A stretch of DNA of 64,000 nt, from the NCBI GenBank assembly GCA_902623005.1, contig CACNSC010000005.1, forward strand, positions 34,745 through 98,744, given 5' to 3'. Made by a program: the position numbers and the translations under genes. Every line of letters starts with the position of its first letter. Position 1 is the first letter of the stretch. The stretch comes from an uncultured Coxiella sp. Its GTDB lineage: Bacteria > Pseudomonadota > Gammaproteobacteria > Coxiellales > Coxiellaceae. Of this stretch, positions 57,238-64,000 are shown one piece after another. The notes under the pieces are model-generated. The model ran no database searches. It saw only the letters and a program-made list of their open reading frames with translations, and was not told where the DNA came from.

Positions 57238-57753
57238 ATGAAAGAAATAATCCATCATATCAGCGAAGTCGGGCAACACGTTAATGCCTCAGAGCCGGAT
57301 ATTCTGAGTCTATTTTTCGTCCCTGTGATCCTAACGTTTATTGTCTTCAAAGCTTATGAACTCACCATTCACGATAGGAAGATGTTTTTCCCAGATTTTT
57401 ACGGCACCATGTACACGGCAGTGATTTTGTCTGTCAGTGTGTCGTTGGTTATATTCTTGGTCGGTGAAAACCTTGCAAAAGCCTTTGCCTTACTCGGAGT
57501 ATTTTCAATTCTACGTTTTCGTAACAACAAAAACTCGATTATGCAGCTGCAGTTTATTTTAATCTCGATCGTAATCGGACTGATCACCGGCTCTAATTAC
57601 TTCATACTGGCATTACAATTCGCCATCTTTGTGTCATTTATTATTAGCCTCACCAATATCATCAACCGCTTCCAGAAAGTCACACTCGAAGACCCGTACA
57701 GTGACGAAAAAAAGTTTCATAAACCGGAAGAAAAACCCGTCGATGAAGCGTAA
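57238..57753 (+). CDS. DUF4956-like membrane protein, 171 aa
   Basis: Four hydrophobic spans, and after the second a LGVFSILRFRNNKNS block that resembles the conserved ALSIIRFRT(P/A) loop of DUF4956 proteins, with an Arg/Lys-rich end. DUF4956 proteins occur beside polyphosphate or CotH-like genes; their function is unknown. The assignment is moderate. The ATG at 57238 follows AGGAAG with a five-base spacer. It is the second gene of a two-gene operon with the lipoyl-like adaptor. Confidence 0.6.
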   Translation: MKEIIHHISEVGQHVNASEPDILSLFFVPVILTFIVFKAYELTIHDRKMFFPDFYGTMYTAVILSVSVSLVIFLVGENLAKAFALLGVFSILRFRNNKNSIMQLQFILISIVIGLITGSNYFILALQFAIFVSFIISLTNIINRFQKVTLEDPYSDEKKFHKPEEKPVDEA

Positions 57754-57922
57754 GTATCCTTAATGCCTATTTTGGATACTTATCGTCAAACGCTTTAATC
57801 ATGACGGGTTTGGGCTAGCTAATCAGACTTACCTGAATACTATCGGCTATTGGTTAGCCTGCATCACCCGTAATGAGAAAGACAAAGACGGTGAAAAATC
57901 TACTTCAAACCGGTATTTGAGT

Positions 57923-59104
57923 TTATCGCATGGATGGGCGGAACAATGAAAAATAAATCAAACTCCACAATAAAATGATTGCAATAAACAATAACGTAAA
58001 ATCAACTTGGCTATGCGCCTTCAATGCAGCGGCGATCGCACTCATTAGACTTGTCGTTAAAATAAAAGTCATACTTAATATCGCGCTTGCTGTACCCGAG
58101 AATTCAGGGTGTAAACGTAAAGCCGTGCCATAACTGTTTGGGAAAAATAAACCCGCCGATAGTATAATGATATAGGTTGGAATAACGATATTATAAACAT
58201 TAATGGGAAATACCATTAACATAATCGACTCAACCACAACAGCACACATAATCAAACAAATCGCAATGTCTAATCGACGCCTAGCAGATGAAGCAATTAA
58301 GCGCTTATTCACCGTATTACCGATAAAAAAAGCCGTTCCCATCAATAACGCCATGTAACCATAAAAGATCGATGTCCGACCCAATACACTCTGTATTAAA
58401 AATGGCCCAATGGTATTAAAAACAATGATAGAGGAATAAACGAATCCTGAAATAAGTACTGAGCCAACAAACAAGGGCGAGGTGAGTAATGTCTTGGAGC
58501 GACTGCAGAGCACACTCAAAGAAAACGGTGTTTTCTTGGCTAAAGTCTCGGGTAAAACGCACAACATTAAGACCAGCTGGATAAGACCATATAATGCTAG
58601 CGTATAAAAACACCACTGCCATGACAAATAATGCTGAAAATAGCCGCCGATAAAAGGCGCAACGATGGGCCCCACCGACCAAGCAATTGTAGTCATGTTT
58701 GTGACGTGCGCGTATCTTTCTCCTTGAAAAACATCGGGAGTAATCGTTCTCGAGACACCAGCGATTGCAGCAACACCAATGCCCTGTATAAAACGAAGCA
58801 GCAACAATACGGTTATCGAAGACGTTGTCGCGATAAAAATCGCGGACAAAACATACAGAATCACACCCAGCAACAGAGGTGGCTTACGCCCGATCGAGTC
58901 TGACAACGGCCCAAAGAACAAACTAAATAGGCCGTAACCCAGCAGAAAGAAGGTGATTGTCAATTGGGTTATGGAGGCGTCGACAACAAAAAATGCAGTC
59001 ATTGCCGGTAATGACGGCACGTAGATATCAACGGAGGCACCGGATATTGGCATGGTGATCAATAGATAAACGACAATCCATCGTTTTTGTGTTGCGGAAA
59101 ACAT
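57923..59104 (-). CDS. MFS drug-resistance transporter (Bcr/CflA type)
   Basis: 12 hydrophobic spans. The Bcr/CflA-type N-terminus (SGASVDIYVPSLPAMTAFFV), the first cytoplasmic loop GPLSDSIGRKPPLL and the RFIQGIGVAAIAGVSRT span are clear. Bcr-type pumps export bicyclomycin, sulfonamides or other compounds; the substrate here is unknown. The ATG at 59104 is preferred, with AGAGG upstream; a TTG at 59110 would add two residues. Confidence 0.9.
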   Translation of the reverse strand: MFSATQKRWIVVYLLITMPISGASVDIYVPSLPAMTAFFVVDASITQLTITFFLLGYGLFSLFFGPLSDSIGRKPPLLLGVILYVLSAIFIATTSSITVLLLLRFIQGIGVAAIAGVSRTITPDVFQGERYAHVTNMTTIAWSVGPIVAPFIGGYFQHYLSWQWCFYTLALYGLIQLVLMLCVLPETLAKKTPFSLSVLCSRSKTLLTSPLFVGSVLISGFVYSSIIVFNTIGPFLIQSVLGRTSIFYGYMALLMGTAFFIGNTVNKRLIASSARRRLDIAICLIMCAVVVESIMLMVFPINVYNIVIPTYIIILSAGLFFPNSYGTALRLHPEFSGTASAILSMTFILTTSLMSAIAAALKAHSQVDFTLLFIAIILLWSLIYFSLFRPSMR

Positions 59105-59510
59105 TGCCAACCTCTCTGTTAAAAAAAACTGTTCGATGAGAAAACACCAGACACCGATGTAGCAACACTACTTGATCACTCAGGAAATTACGAACTTTAA
59201 TGAGTGACTTCCCTCAATCATCAAGGGAGTTAAGCCATCGACTGGCGATCAGAGTAAGCGTCGCAGTAACTAGTAAGACTCTCTTTACCATCACCCAACC
59301 CGTGAAAATTTGCCATTGCGGGTCAAACAACCATGCTTAAGATAGAAACAATAACCCATTGTTTTTTATGCGAAATAAAACTCAACAAAACAATTACCCA
59401 ATCAAATATGAGTATTTATTATACAATTTAATATTTATTTAATGTTTTAGAACTATACTGCCTTTAAATAGGCCAAAGATTGAAAATAAATTAATAAGAG
59501 TGAATGAAAA
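59105..59510. other. AT-rich spacer between MFS gene and 367-residue orphan
   Basis: About 400 bases. A CCCTCAATCATCAAGGG hairpin (59211-59227) has a five-base stem. The last 100 bases are strongly AT-rich, like the gene that follows. No gene or clear promoter is seen. Confidence 0.4.
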
Positions 59511-60614
59511 ATGAGAGAGCAAGGTCAAAGATGCACTTTAAAGTGTCCTGTAACGCAAATGGATTTAGAGGCTGCTTTTTTAGAAGACAGAGGAAAAGAC
59601 ACAGAAGAGGACAATATAATTTATTTATTTATTGTCAATGATACGCTATATCCAATTATAGGTAGGATGAACAAGAAATGGGTCATAACAGAAAACAAAT
59701 GTCTAATTCAACAAGAACTGCCATTAGGTTTTGCCAATTTTCGATATCTGAATGTTAACAAATTGGAAGAAAAACATCGGAATCATCTACTAGAACGACT
59801 TAGATCTGATGAATCTTATAGTAATCTTGTAGAGCTATTAAAGAGTGATACAAAAAATAATATTTATGATTATGCCATTACAAGAAGTTCATTATCTGCA
59901 AAAAAAAGAGATGTTATAATCACAGAAATTTTCGACATTTCGAGAGAGCTACTCAAATCAGGCAGTAGATTTAATGTAGAAGGATCACAATATTTTTTTA
60001 ATACAATAAACAAAATAATTAAATCGAGTAAATCGAAAGATAGCAATACTATGATCGAGCTTACTAAAGCAATTGGCCAAGGAGTTGGTCAAGCTTTAGC
60101 AGAGTCATACAGTGAAAAAAAAGATTTAAAGCTCCTTACAGATATTATAGCTCTAATGAAAAGTGAAATTGAAAATGAACATGTTATAAAACAAACTATA
60201 TACTCACTAATAAATTGTTATAATGAAGAAGCTAATGATAATACATTCATAAATTTCAACACACTCAAAGAGATCAGCGAAAATTCCGATATTAAAAATA
60301 TTTTAACTCAGATGAAAAATGAGTCTCTTATATATGATGATATTCAAATATATATTAATGTCATGAATAATATTGACACAGAAAAAGCTACAGTTTTACA
60401 GGGATCATTAAATAATTATTTAATCAAGCCCACGATGGAAAATCTCAGCATACTTATAGACACACTCAAAAAACCATCATGTTCAAAAACAGGGCCTCAA
60501 TACTTTAATCGATTTTTCAATAGACCTAAAGAGAGCGGTAAAAAGTTATCGGAAAAAATGGAGGCCATCATGCAAAAAAAAACATGTTCTTACACGGTAA
60601 GTGTTAGACATTAA
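59511..60614 (+). CDS. AT-rich orphan hypothetical protein, 367 aa
   Basis: Unrecognised. The N-terminus has a Cys pair (CTLKCPVT) and a beta-like block IIYLFIVNDTLYPIIGRMN; the rest is helical, Lys/Asn/Ile-rich. It is visibly more AT-rich than its neighbours (as is the giant gene at 7.2 kb), a possible sign of recent acquisition. The ATG at 59511 has AGAGTG ~9 bases upstream. No signal peptide. Downstream lies a ~1 kb AT-rich region with gene remnants. Confidence 0.7.
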   Translation: MREQGQRCTLKCPVTQMDLEAAFLEDRGKDTEEDNIIYLFIVNDTLYPIIGRMNKKWVITENKCLIQQELPLGFANFRYLNVNKLEEKHRNHLLERLRSDESYSNLVELLKSDTKNNIYDYAITRSSLSAKKRDVIITEIFDISRELLKSGSRFNVEGSQYFFNTINKIIKSSKSKDSNTMIELTKAIGQGVGQALAESYSEKKDLKLLTDIIALMKSEIENEHVIKQTIYSLINCYNEEANDNTFINFNTLKEISENSDIKNILTQMKNESLIYDDIQIYINVMNNIDTEKATVLQGSLNNYLIKPTMENLSILIDTLKKPSCSKTGPQYFNRFFNRPKESGKKLSEKMEAIMQKKTCSYTVSVRH

Positions 60615-60853
60615 ATCATAATAAAAAAATTATTTACCTAACTTAAAAAACCAATTTCACGATATCAATAACACATCAATAATTACCTAAAATTAACCGC
60701 GCTCCAAAATATTAATCCTCCAAATACCTATTAAATATATTCCTGTATATATCAACGCAAATAATTCATGCATAACGATATTATTATCAATATATTCAAT
60801 TCAAGAAACAAATATAATAATATTTACTTGCTATGTGGTGAGTAAATGAGATC

Positions 60854-61068
60854 ATGAGCGTAATAATTTATGCTATTAGAGCACAATCTATTGATCTTTC
60901 GTTATCACTTTTCCAGTAAAAAATAATAATAATGAAAAATATCACCACCAAGCGTATAGACTTTTTGATTTTAGATCTAGAAAATATCTTGGCAAATCAA
61001 ATCATGCAATTGAAAGTGTATTTAATCAATATAAACAGAATGAAGAAAGACCACTACTAAAGCCATGA
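60854..61068 (+). pseudogene. Possible small gene split by a frameshift
   Basis: From an ATG at 60854 a 21-codon frame (MSVIIYAIRAQSIDLSLSLFQ) ends at TAA at a run of six A's. Another frame open over 60895-61068 then reads HHQAYRLFDFRSRKYLGK and ends EERPLLKP. Both stretches look protein-like, and joining them would need a one-base shift at the A-run near 60917-60922. An AATAATAATAAT repeat follows the run. The product, ~70 residues, is unrecognised. It may be chance. Confidence 0.3.
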
Positions 61069-61086
61069 CTCAACTTTTAACGGCTA

Positions 61087-61206
61087 TTAACACTTATTAG
61101 AATTACCACCGATCATACTGCACATTAAATTTTTCTGAATGGTATTGGGCATACCAGTGTGGGTCAGTGGACTACCAACGATCATTGCAATGTCATTAAT
61201 TTTCAT
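61087..61206 (-). CDS. Short peptide A, 39 aa, paralogue of peptide B
   Basis: A 39-codon ORF starting MKINDIAMIVGSPLTH and ending NSNKC. GGAG stands seven bases before the ATG at 61206. It aligns without gaps to the 38-codon ORF at 61422-61538: identical Met1, Asn4, Ile6, Gly11, Pro13, His16, Met19-Pro20-Asn21, Lys25, Cys29-Ser30, with similar residues at 5, 9, 10, 15; both have a Cys at the C-terminal end. This shared pattern in short frames argues that both are or were genes. No known family recognised. Confidence 0.55.
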   Translation of the reverse strand: MKINDIAMIVGSPLTHTGMPNTIQKNLMCSMIGGNSNKC

Positions 61207-61324
61207 ATAGAGCTCCAACTCAATGTTCAAACATAATGAATTATAGCTGAAAACCGTGAATTTTTCATAATAATCGATTTTTCAATACGTTAGAATAAAT
61301 CCTCAAAACGACTGATCCATTGGA

Positions 61325-61465
61325 TTAATCCAGTACGCTCATAACTTTTTTAACGTTCACACCATCTGTTTTTTTAATCCGTAACGTTGACGAAATAATA
61401 GGTTCATTCATGCGGATTACTTTAGTAACAAATCGTTTTAGGTGTTCCAGAACAATCCTGTCTCT
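61325..61465 (-). pseudogene. Open stretch overlapping peptide B in another frame (possible former C-terminal part)
   Basis: Starting inside the peptide B gene, a frame open for 46 codons reads ...LEHLKRFVTKVIRMNEPII... and ends KKVMSVLD. It is protein-like (helical, basic). If a frameshift truncated peptide B, this would be its lost continuation. Alternatively it is a separate ATG-started 28-codon ORF at 61411. No ribosome binding site is clear. Confidence 0.25.
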
Positions 61466-61538
61466 TTAGCATCTCGTTAGGCATGGCATCATGTGACTGA
61501 GGGATTCCAATCAACGCTATGATTTCATTGTCGCTCAT
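61422..61538 (-). CDS. Short peptide B, 38 aa, paralogue of peptide A
   Basis: A 38-codon ORF starting MSDNEIIALIGIPQSH and ending PKTICY. The ATG at 61538 follows GGAGG with a five-base spacer, the best ribosome binding site in the region. It is 90 bases past the stop of the MFS gene at 61629, on the same strand, so may be transcribed with it; peptide A follows 215 bases further. Conserved features with A are listed there. Small peptides next to an exporter raise the possibility of a peptide signal or bacteriocin; a remnant of a longer gene is the main alternative. Confidence 0.55.
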   Translation of the reverse strand: MSDNEIIALIGIPQSHDAMPNEMLKRQDCSGTPKTICY

Positions 61539-61628
61539 CAAAACCTCCAGATCGATTTATTTTACCGCATCAGTATTATAGTAAAATTCAGCAATTTTTT
61601 CATAACACACGTATTCTTTCGATGAGTA

Positions 61629-62870
61629 CTAATTAGGCTTATTTTTTAGACAAAACGATAACACCAGTGCACATACCAAACTGATGGGCATGATAATCAT
61701 GGCGTGATGATAATCCATGGGTGAATATCGATCATCAGCAGGACCTTGAAAAATGCTTTTACCCCACATCAGCAAGTATCCCATCAGGGGAAGCAGTAGC
61801 GACCCAATACAGACCTGAAAAAAATTGGTTAACCCGAAGGCCGTAGCACTGGCTTGTTTTGAAACCTCATTGCCTACTACTGTAAATACGAGCATATACG
61901 CTGAAATACTAAAACCCAGTACAAACAAGAGCACCATCATTAAACCTGCGGGTAGGTTCCCGACCTCGGTAATTAGAGTCATTGCTATTAATGACACAAT
62001 GGCACAACCACGTATTACTAGAACCGCTCGATGAGTCCAGAGACTTAGTTTTGCAGTCAAGATTGCACCCGCTGCTAAACCGATAAAAATAATGGCAGAG
62101 GAGGATTTCACCCAAACTGCTTTGCCGTATAAATCGGTCAAAAAAGGAATACACCATAATCCAGCAAATACAGCAATGGGCGCAAACAGAAAACCGGATA
62201 ATAACGCAGCGCACCACACCGTTCGGGAGCCTGTTGATTCACCCAGTGTCGCAAAGAATGCCTGTGACTCGACTTTCCGCTCCAACGAGGCAGGTCTGTC
62301 TCTCACACAACACCATGCTAAAATTGATAGCACCATAGTGATTGCTGTTGAACTCCCAGTAATGACGTGCATAGGCACAGCTTTACTTAAAACAATCAAA
62401 GGCGCACCGCCCAACAATGCGCCCAATGTTCCGACCATTAAAGTCGCACCGCTGACCAATGTGAATTGCGATCGATCAAACCAAATACGCGCAAGATTTA
62501 AAGTACCAATCAGTGCAAATGCCGCGCCTATACCCATCACGAATCGTCCGACTGCCAGCATTGCAACCTCATCAAACCCTGTGAATATGGCACTGCCCAA
62601 TGCACAGAGTAACGTCGAAATCGTTAACGTGATGCGTGGTCCATAGCGGTCCACTAACATTCCACAAGGAATCTGCATCATAAGATAGGCGTAGTAAAAC
62701 GACGCTGCAACGATACTGAGTGAAATCGCATTGATGTGATAACTTCTGACTAAATCAGGCGTCAAGCCGCTGACTGATATTCGTAAAAAATATTGATTGC
62801 AATAGCACAACACGGCAATGCCCCAGATCAGCCACGGTACAATCATAAACTTGAGAGATTTTGATGACAT
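61629..62870 (-). CDS. MFS transporter, 413 aa
   Basis: About 12 spans. The N-terminus (WLIWGIAVLCYCNQYFLRISVSG) and MQIPCGMLVDRYGPRITLTIS between spans two and three are MFS signatures, closest to the anion/sugar-acid:H+ symporter-like (or Legionella Pht-like) groups. The substrate is unknown. The ATG at 62870 follows GGAAG. ProC and yfgM lie upstream on the same strand, with a 70-base gap. Confidence 0.88.
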   Translation of the reverse strand: MSSKSLKFMIVPWLIWGIAVLCYCNQYFLRISVSGLTPDLVRSYHINAISLSIVAASFYYAYLMMQIPCGMLVDRYGPRITLTISTLLCALGSAIFTGFDEVAMLAVGRFVMGIGAAFALIGTLNLARIWFDRSQFTLVSGATLMVGTLGALLGGAPLIVLSKAVPMHVITGSSTAITMVLSILAWCCVRDRPASLERKVESQAFFATLGESTGSRTVWCAALLSGFLFAPIAVFAGLWCIPFLTDLYGKAVWVKSSSAIIFIGLAAGAILTAKLSLWTHRAVLVIRGCAIVSLIAMTLITEVGNLPAGLMMVLLFVLGFSISAYMLVFTVVGNEVSKQASATAFGLTNFFQVCIGSLLLPLMGYLLMWGKSIFQGPADDRYSPMDYHHAMIIMPISLVCALVLSFCLKNKPN

Positions 62871-62940
62871 TAAGACACTTCCTTATCAACGATTTATATT
62901 CTTTACAGCACGTCATCCACCATTAGACACTTGATTGAGT

Positions 62941-63741
62941 CTATGTGCTCGATGTCATATTGCTGTTTGCTTTTTCAAACGCCGCATCAACTCCAGCTTG
63001 TATCGCCCGCTGCAATCCATGCTGACGCATACCACTGATGGCCGCTGCTGTCGTTCCCGCGTAGTCCAAACATACTTGTGCGCGTTGTGGCGGTGATAGC
63101 GAATCAGCTTGCATTAATTGGCCAATCCCAGAGAATAAATACCGCATCGCTTGATCCATCATTTCAGACGGCATGGCATAGACTTGTGACGCTTGTATCA
63201 TACTGGTAGCAATCGCGGTTAGTATCCCCTGCCCTGAACCCGTTAACGCTGTGAGTGCAATCAGTTGATGTTCGGTCTCACACACTTGCGAATAGCCAAG
63301 TGCATTCACCATCTTCAGCCAAATATCCTGATGAGCCAGTGATAGATAGCGTGAATACCAGGGCGTATAGGATTGACCAATTTCAATTGCAGCATTCGGC
63401 ATGGCACGAACCACTGACGTCGCTTGAGTGCGCTCAACCAGTTGTTCGATAGTAACGCCTGCCATAACGGATACCAGCAATTGCGAGTGTAAAGAAATAT
63501 TAATCGCTGTCATATCTTGTGGACGAACCGATAGGACCACAACATCACAAGCATCAACTAATGCTTGATGATCTTGCGTGTAATGAATACCCGCTGTGTG
63601 ATCAGCGTTTAAACGTTGGCCAGAGCGATTGGCAATCCACAGTTGTTCGGCCGTAATCACCTGGTGATGCAGCAGTTGCTCGGCCATCGCCCGACCAATC
63701 CAACCGGTGCCACCAATGATGCCAATACGCAACGCTGACAT
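62941..63741 (-). CDS. proC: Pyrroline-5-carboxylate reductase-like protein (ProC)
   Basis: An NAD(P)-dependent oxidoreductase with RIGIIGGTGWIGRAMAEQL at the start, VLSVRPQDM, MAGVTIEQL, RAMPNAAIEIGQSYTP and the C-terminal LTGSGQGILTAI (the ProC signature TGSGPAY is changed to TGSGQGI). ProC makes proline from pyrroline-5-carboxylate. The Gly-Gln change and the WFS/YTPWYSRY context leave the possibility of a ProC-like paralogue. I start at the ATG at 63741, overlapping the YfgM stop by one base (TGATG). Confidence 0.8.
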   Translation of the reverse strand: MSALRIGIIGGTGWIGRAMAEQLLHHQVITAEQLWIANRSGQRLNADHTAGIHYTQDHQALVDACDVVVLSVRPQDMTAINISLHSQLLVSVMAGVTIEQLVERTQATSVVRAMPNAAIEIGQSYTPWYSRYLSLAHQDIWLKMVNALGYSQVCETEHQLIALTALTGSGQGILTAIATSMIQASQVYAMPSEMMDQAMRYLFSGIGQLMQADSLSPPQRAQVCLDYAGTTAAAISGMRQHGLQRAIQAGVDAAFEKANSNMTSST

Positions 63742-64000
63742 CAACTGCCTTCCTTACCGACAACATCACCACCGACTTGTACCAGCTTCATGGCTAGAAT
63801 TGGATCTGAAGCTCCTAGGGTCGATAATGCTTGTTGAGCAGACGAATATGCGCGACGAGCACGATCACGCTCACCCCTCGCCTGATAAATGTCACCGCGG
63901 ACGATTTCAACTTGAGCTTTGAAGGAATGGTCGTCGACTGTAGACAAAGTTCGTAAGGCCTCGTCGTATTGTTTGAGTGCGGTTAAAATTCGTGCCTTCC
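63741..64000 (-). CDS. yfgM: YfgM-like TPR protein, C-terminal part (cut by window edge)
   Basis: The frame runs from the right edge to a TGA at 63741-63743 and reads a TPR-like end: RILTALKQYDEALRTLSTV, then FKAQVEIVRGDIYQARGERDRARRAYSSAQQAL. This is the last ~85 residues of YfgM (ancillary SecYEG subunit, or the YfgM-BamB operon member). The 5' end lies outside. It is translationally coupled to proC. Confidence 0.75.
   Translation of the reverse strand, partial: KARILTALKQYDEALRTLSTVDDHSFKAQVEIVRGDIYQARGERDRARRAYSSAQQALSTLGASDPILAMKLVQVGGDVVGKEGS

Noticed and set aside
1..64000. tRNA, rRNA, CRISPR arrays and insertion sequences
   Set aside because: I looked for cloverleaf-like stems, repeat-spacer periodicity and transposase motifs and saw none; small RNA genes cannot be excluded by eye.

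Overview
The window looks like a piece of a gammaproteobacterial chromosome of moderate GC, most likely a host-associated or intracellular lineage in or near Legionellales. That placement is an inference. Ordinary gammaproteobacterial housekeeping genes (mpl, lpxH, cysS, proC, the yfgM end, pabC, tag) alternate with many orphan proteins of 200-2150 residues that are soluble, helical and without recognisable enzymes. There are also genes of a kind typical of Legionella-like bacteria: a CD39-type ecto-NTPDase, phenylalanine hydroxylase, eukaryotic-type (GSII) glutamine synthetase, PPi-type phosphofructokinase and HAD-like giant proteins. No rRNA, tRNA, insertion sequence or CRISPR array was seen.

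Layout. 0-7 kb: pdxS, three orphan genes (two are paralogues with traces of a HAD fold), a nickel superoxide dismutase with its maturation protease (sodN-sodX), and a MATE exporter. 7.2-14.2 kb: one AT-rich gene for a ~2150-residue protein with an intact-looking N-terminal HAD domain, meeting a small orphan tail to tail. 14.5-21.5 kb: lipoproteins, mpl, PPi-phosphofructokinase, pabC and an amino-acid permease. 21.7-26.4 kb: a multi-spanning membrane protein and a paralogous pair of Ser-rich proteins, one with a nuclear-localisation-like basic patch. 26.6-32.9 kb: slipin-nfeD operon, cysS, lpxH, glnII, and a ComEA-like protein. 33-41.5 kb: orphans with arginase and a glycerol facilitator. 41.8-44.6 kb: a compact plus-strand cluster made of a 40-codon ORF with a strong ribosome binding site, a GC-rich hairpin, a YcaO cyclodehydratase-fold gene and a TfuA gene. 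44.8-47 kb: membrane and Cys-rich proteins. 47.6-53.2 kb: an SDR, tag, orphans, an 84-residue protein ending in a CaaX-like box, and phhA. 53.4-57.8 kb: NTPDase, small secreted proteins, and a lipoyl-like adaptor with a DUF4956-like partner. 57.9-64 kb: two MFS transporters flanking an AT-rich region with an orphan gene, a frameshifted remnant and two homologous 38-39-residue peptides, then proC and the end of yfgM.

The best candidate for an undescribed system is the YcaO-TfuA locus with its short precursor-like ORF. It fits a ribosomally made peptide whose backbone is thioamidated or cyclised, and no similar substrate is recognised here. Further candidates are the tandem short peptide family at 61.1-61.5 kb, the CaaX-tailed protein at 52 kb, the NLS/acidic-motif protein at 24-25 kb and the 2150-residue HAD protein. 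All assignments rest on reading motifs by eye. No database search was possible, and effector status is inference throughout.
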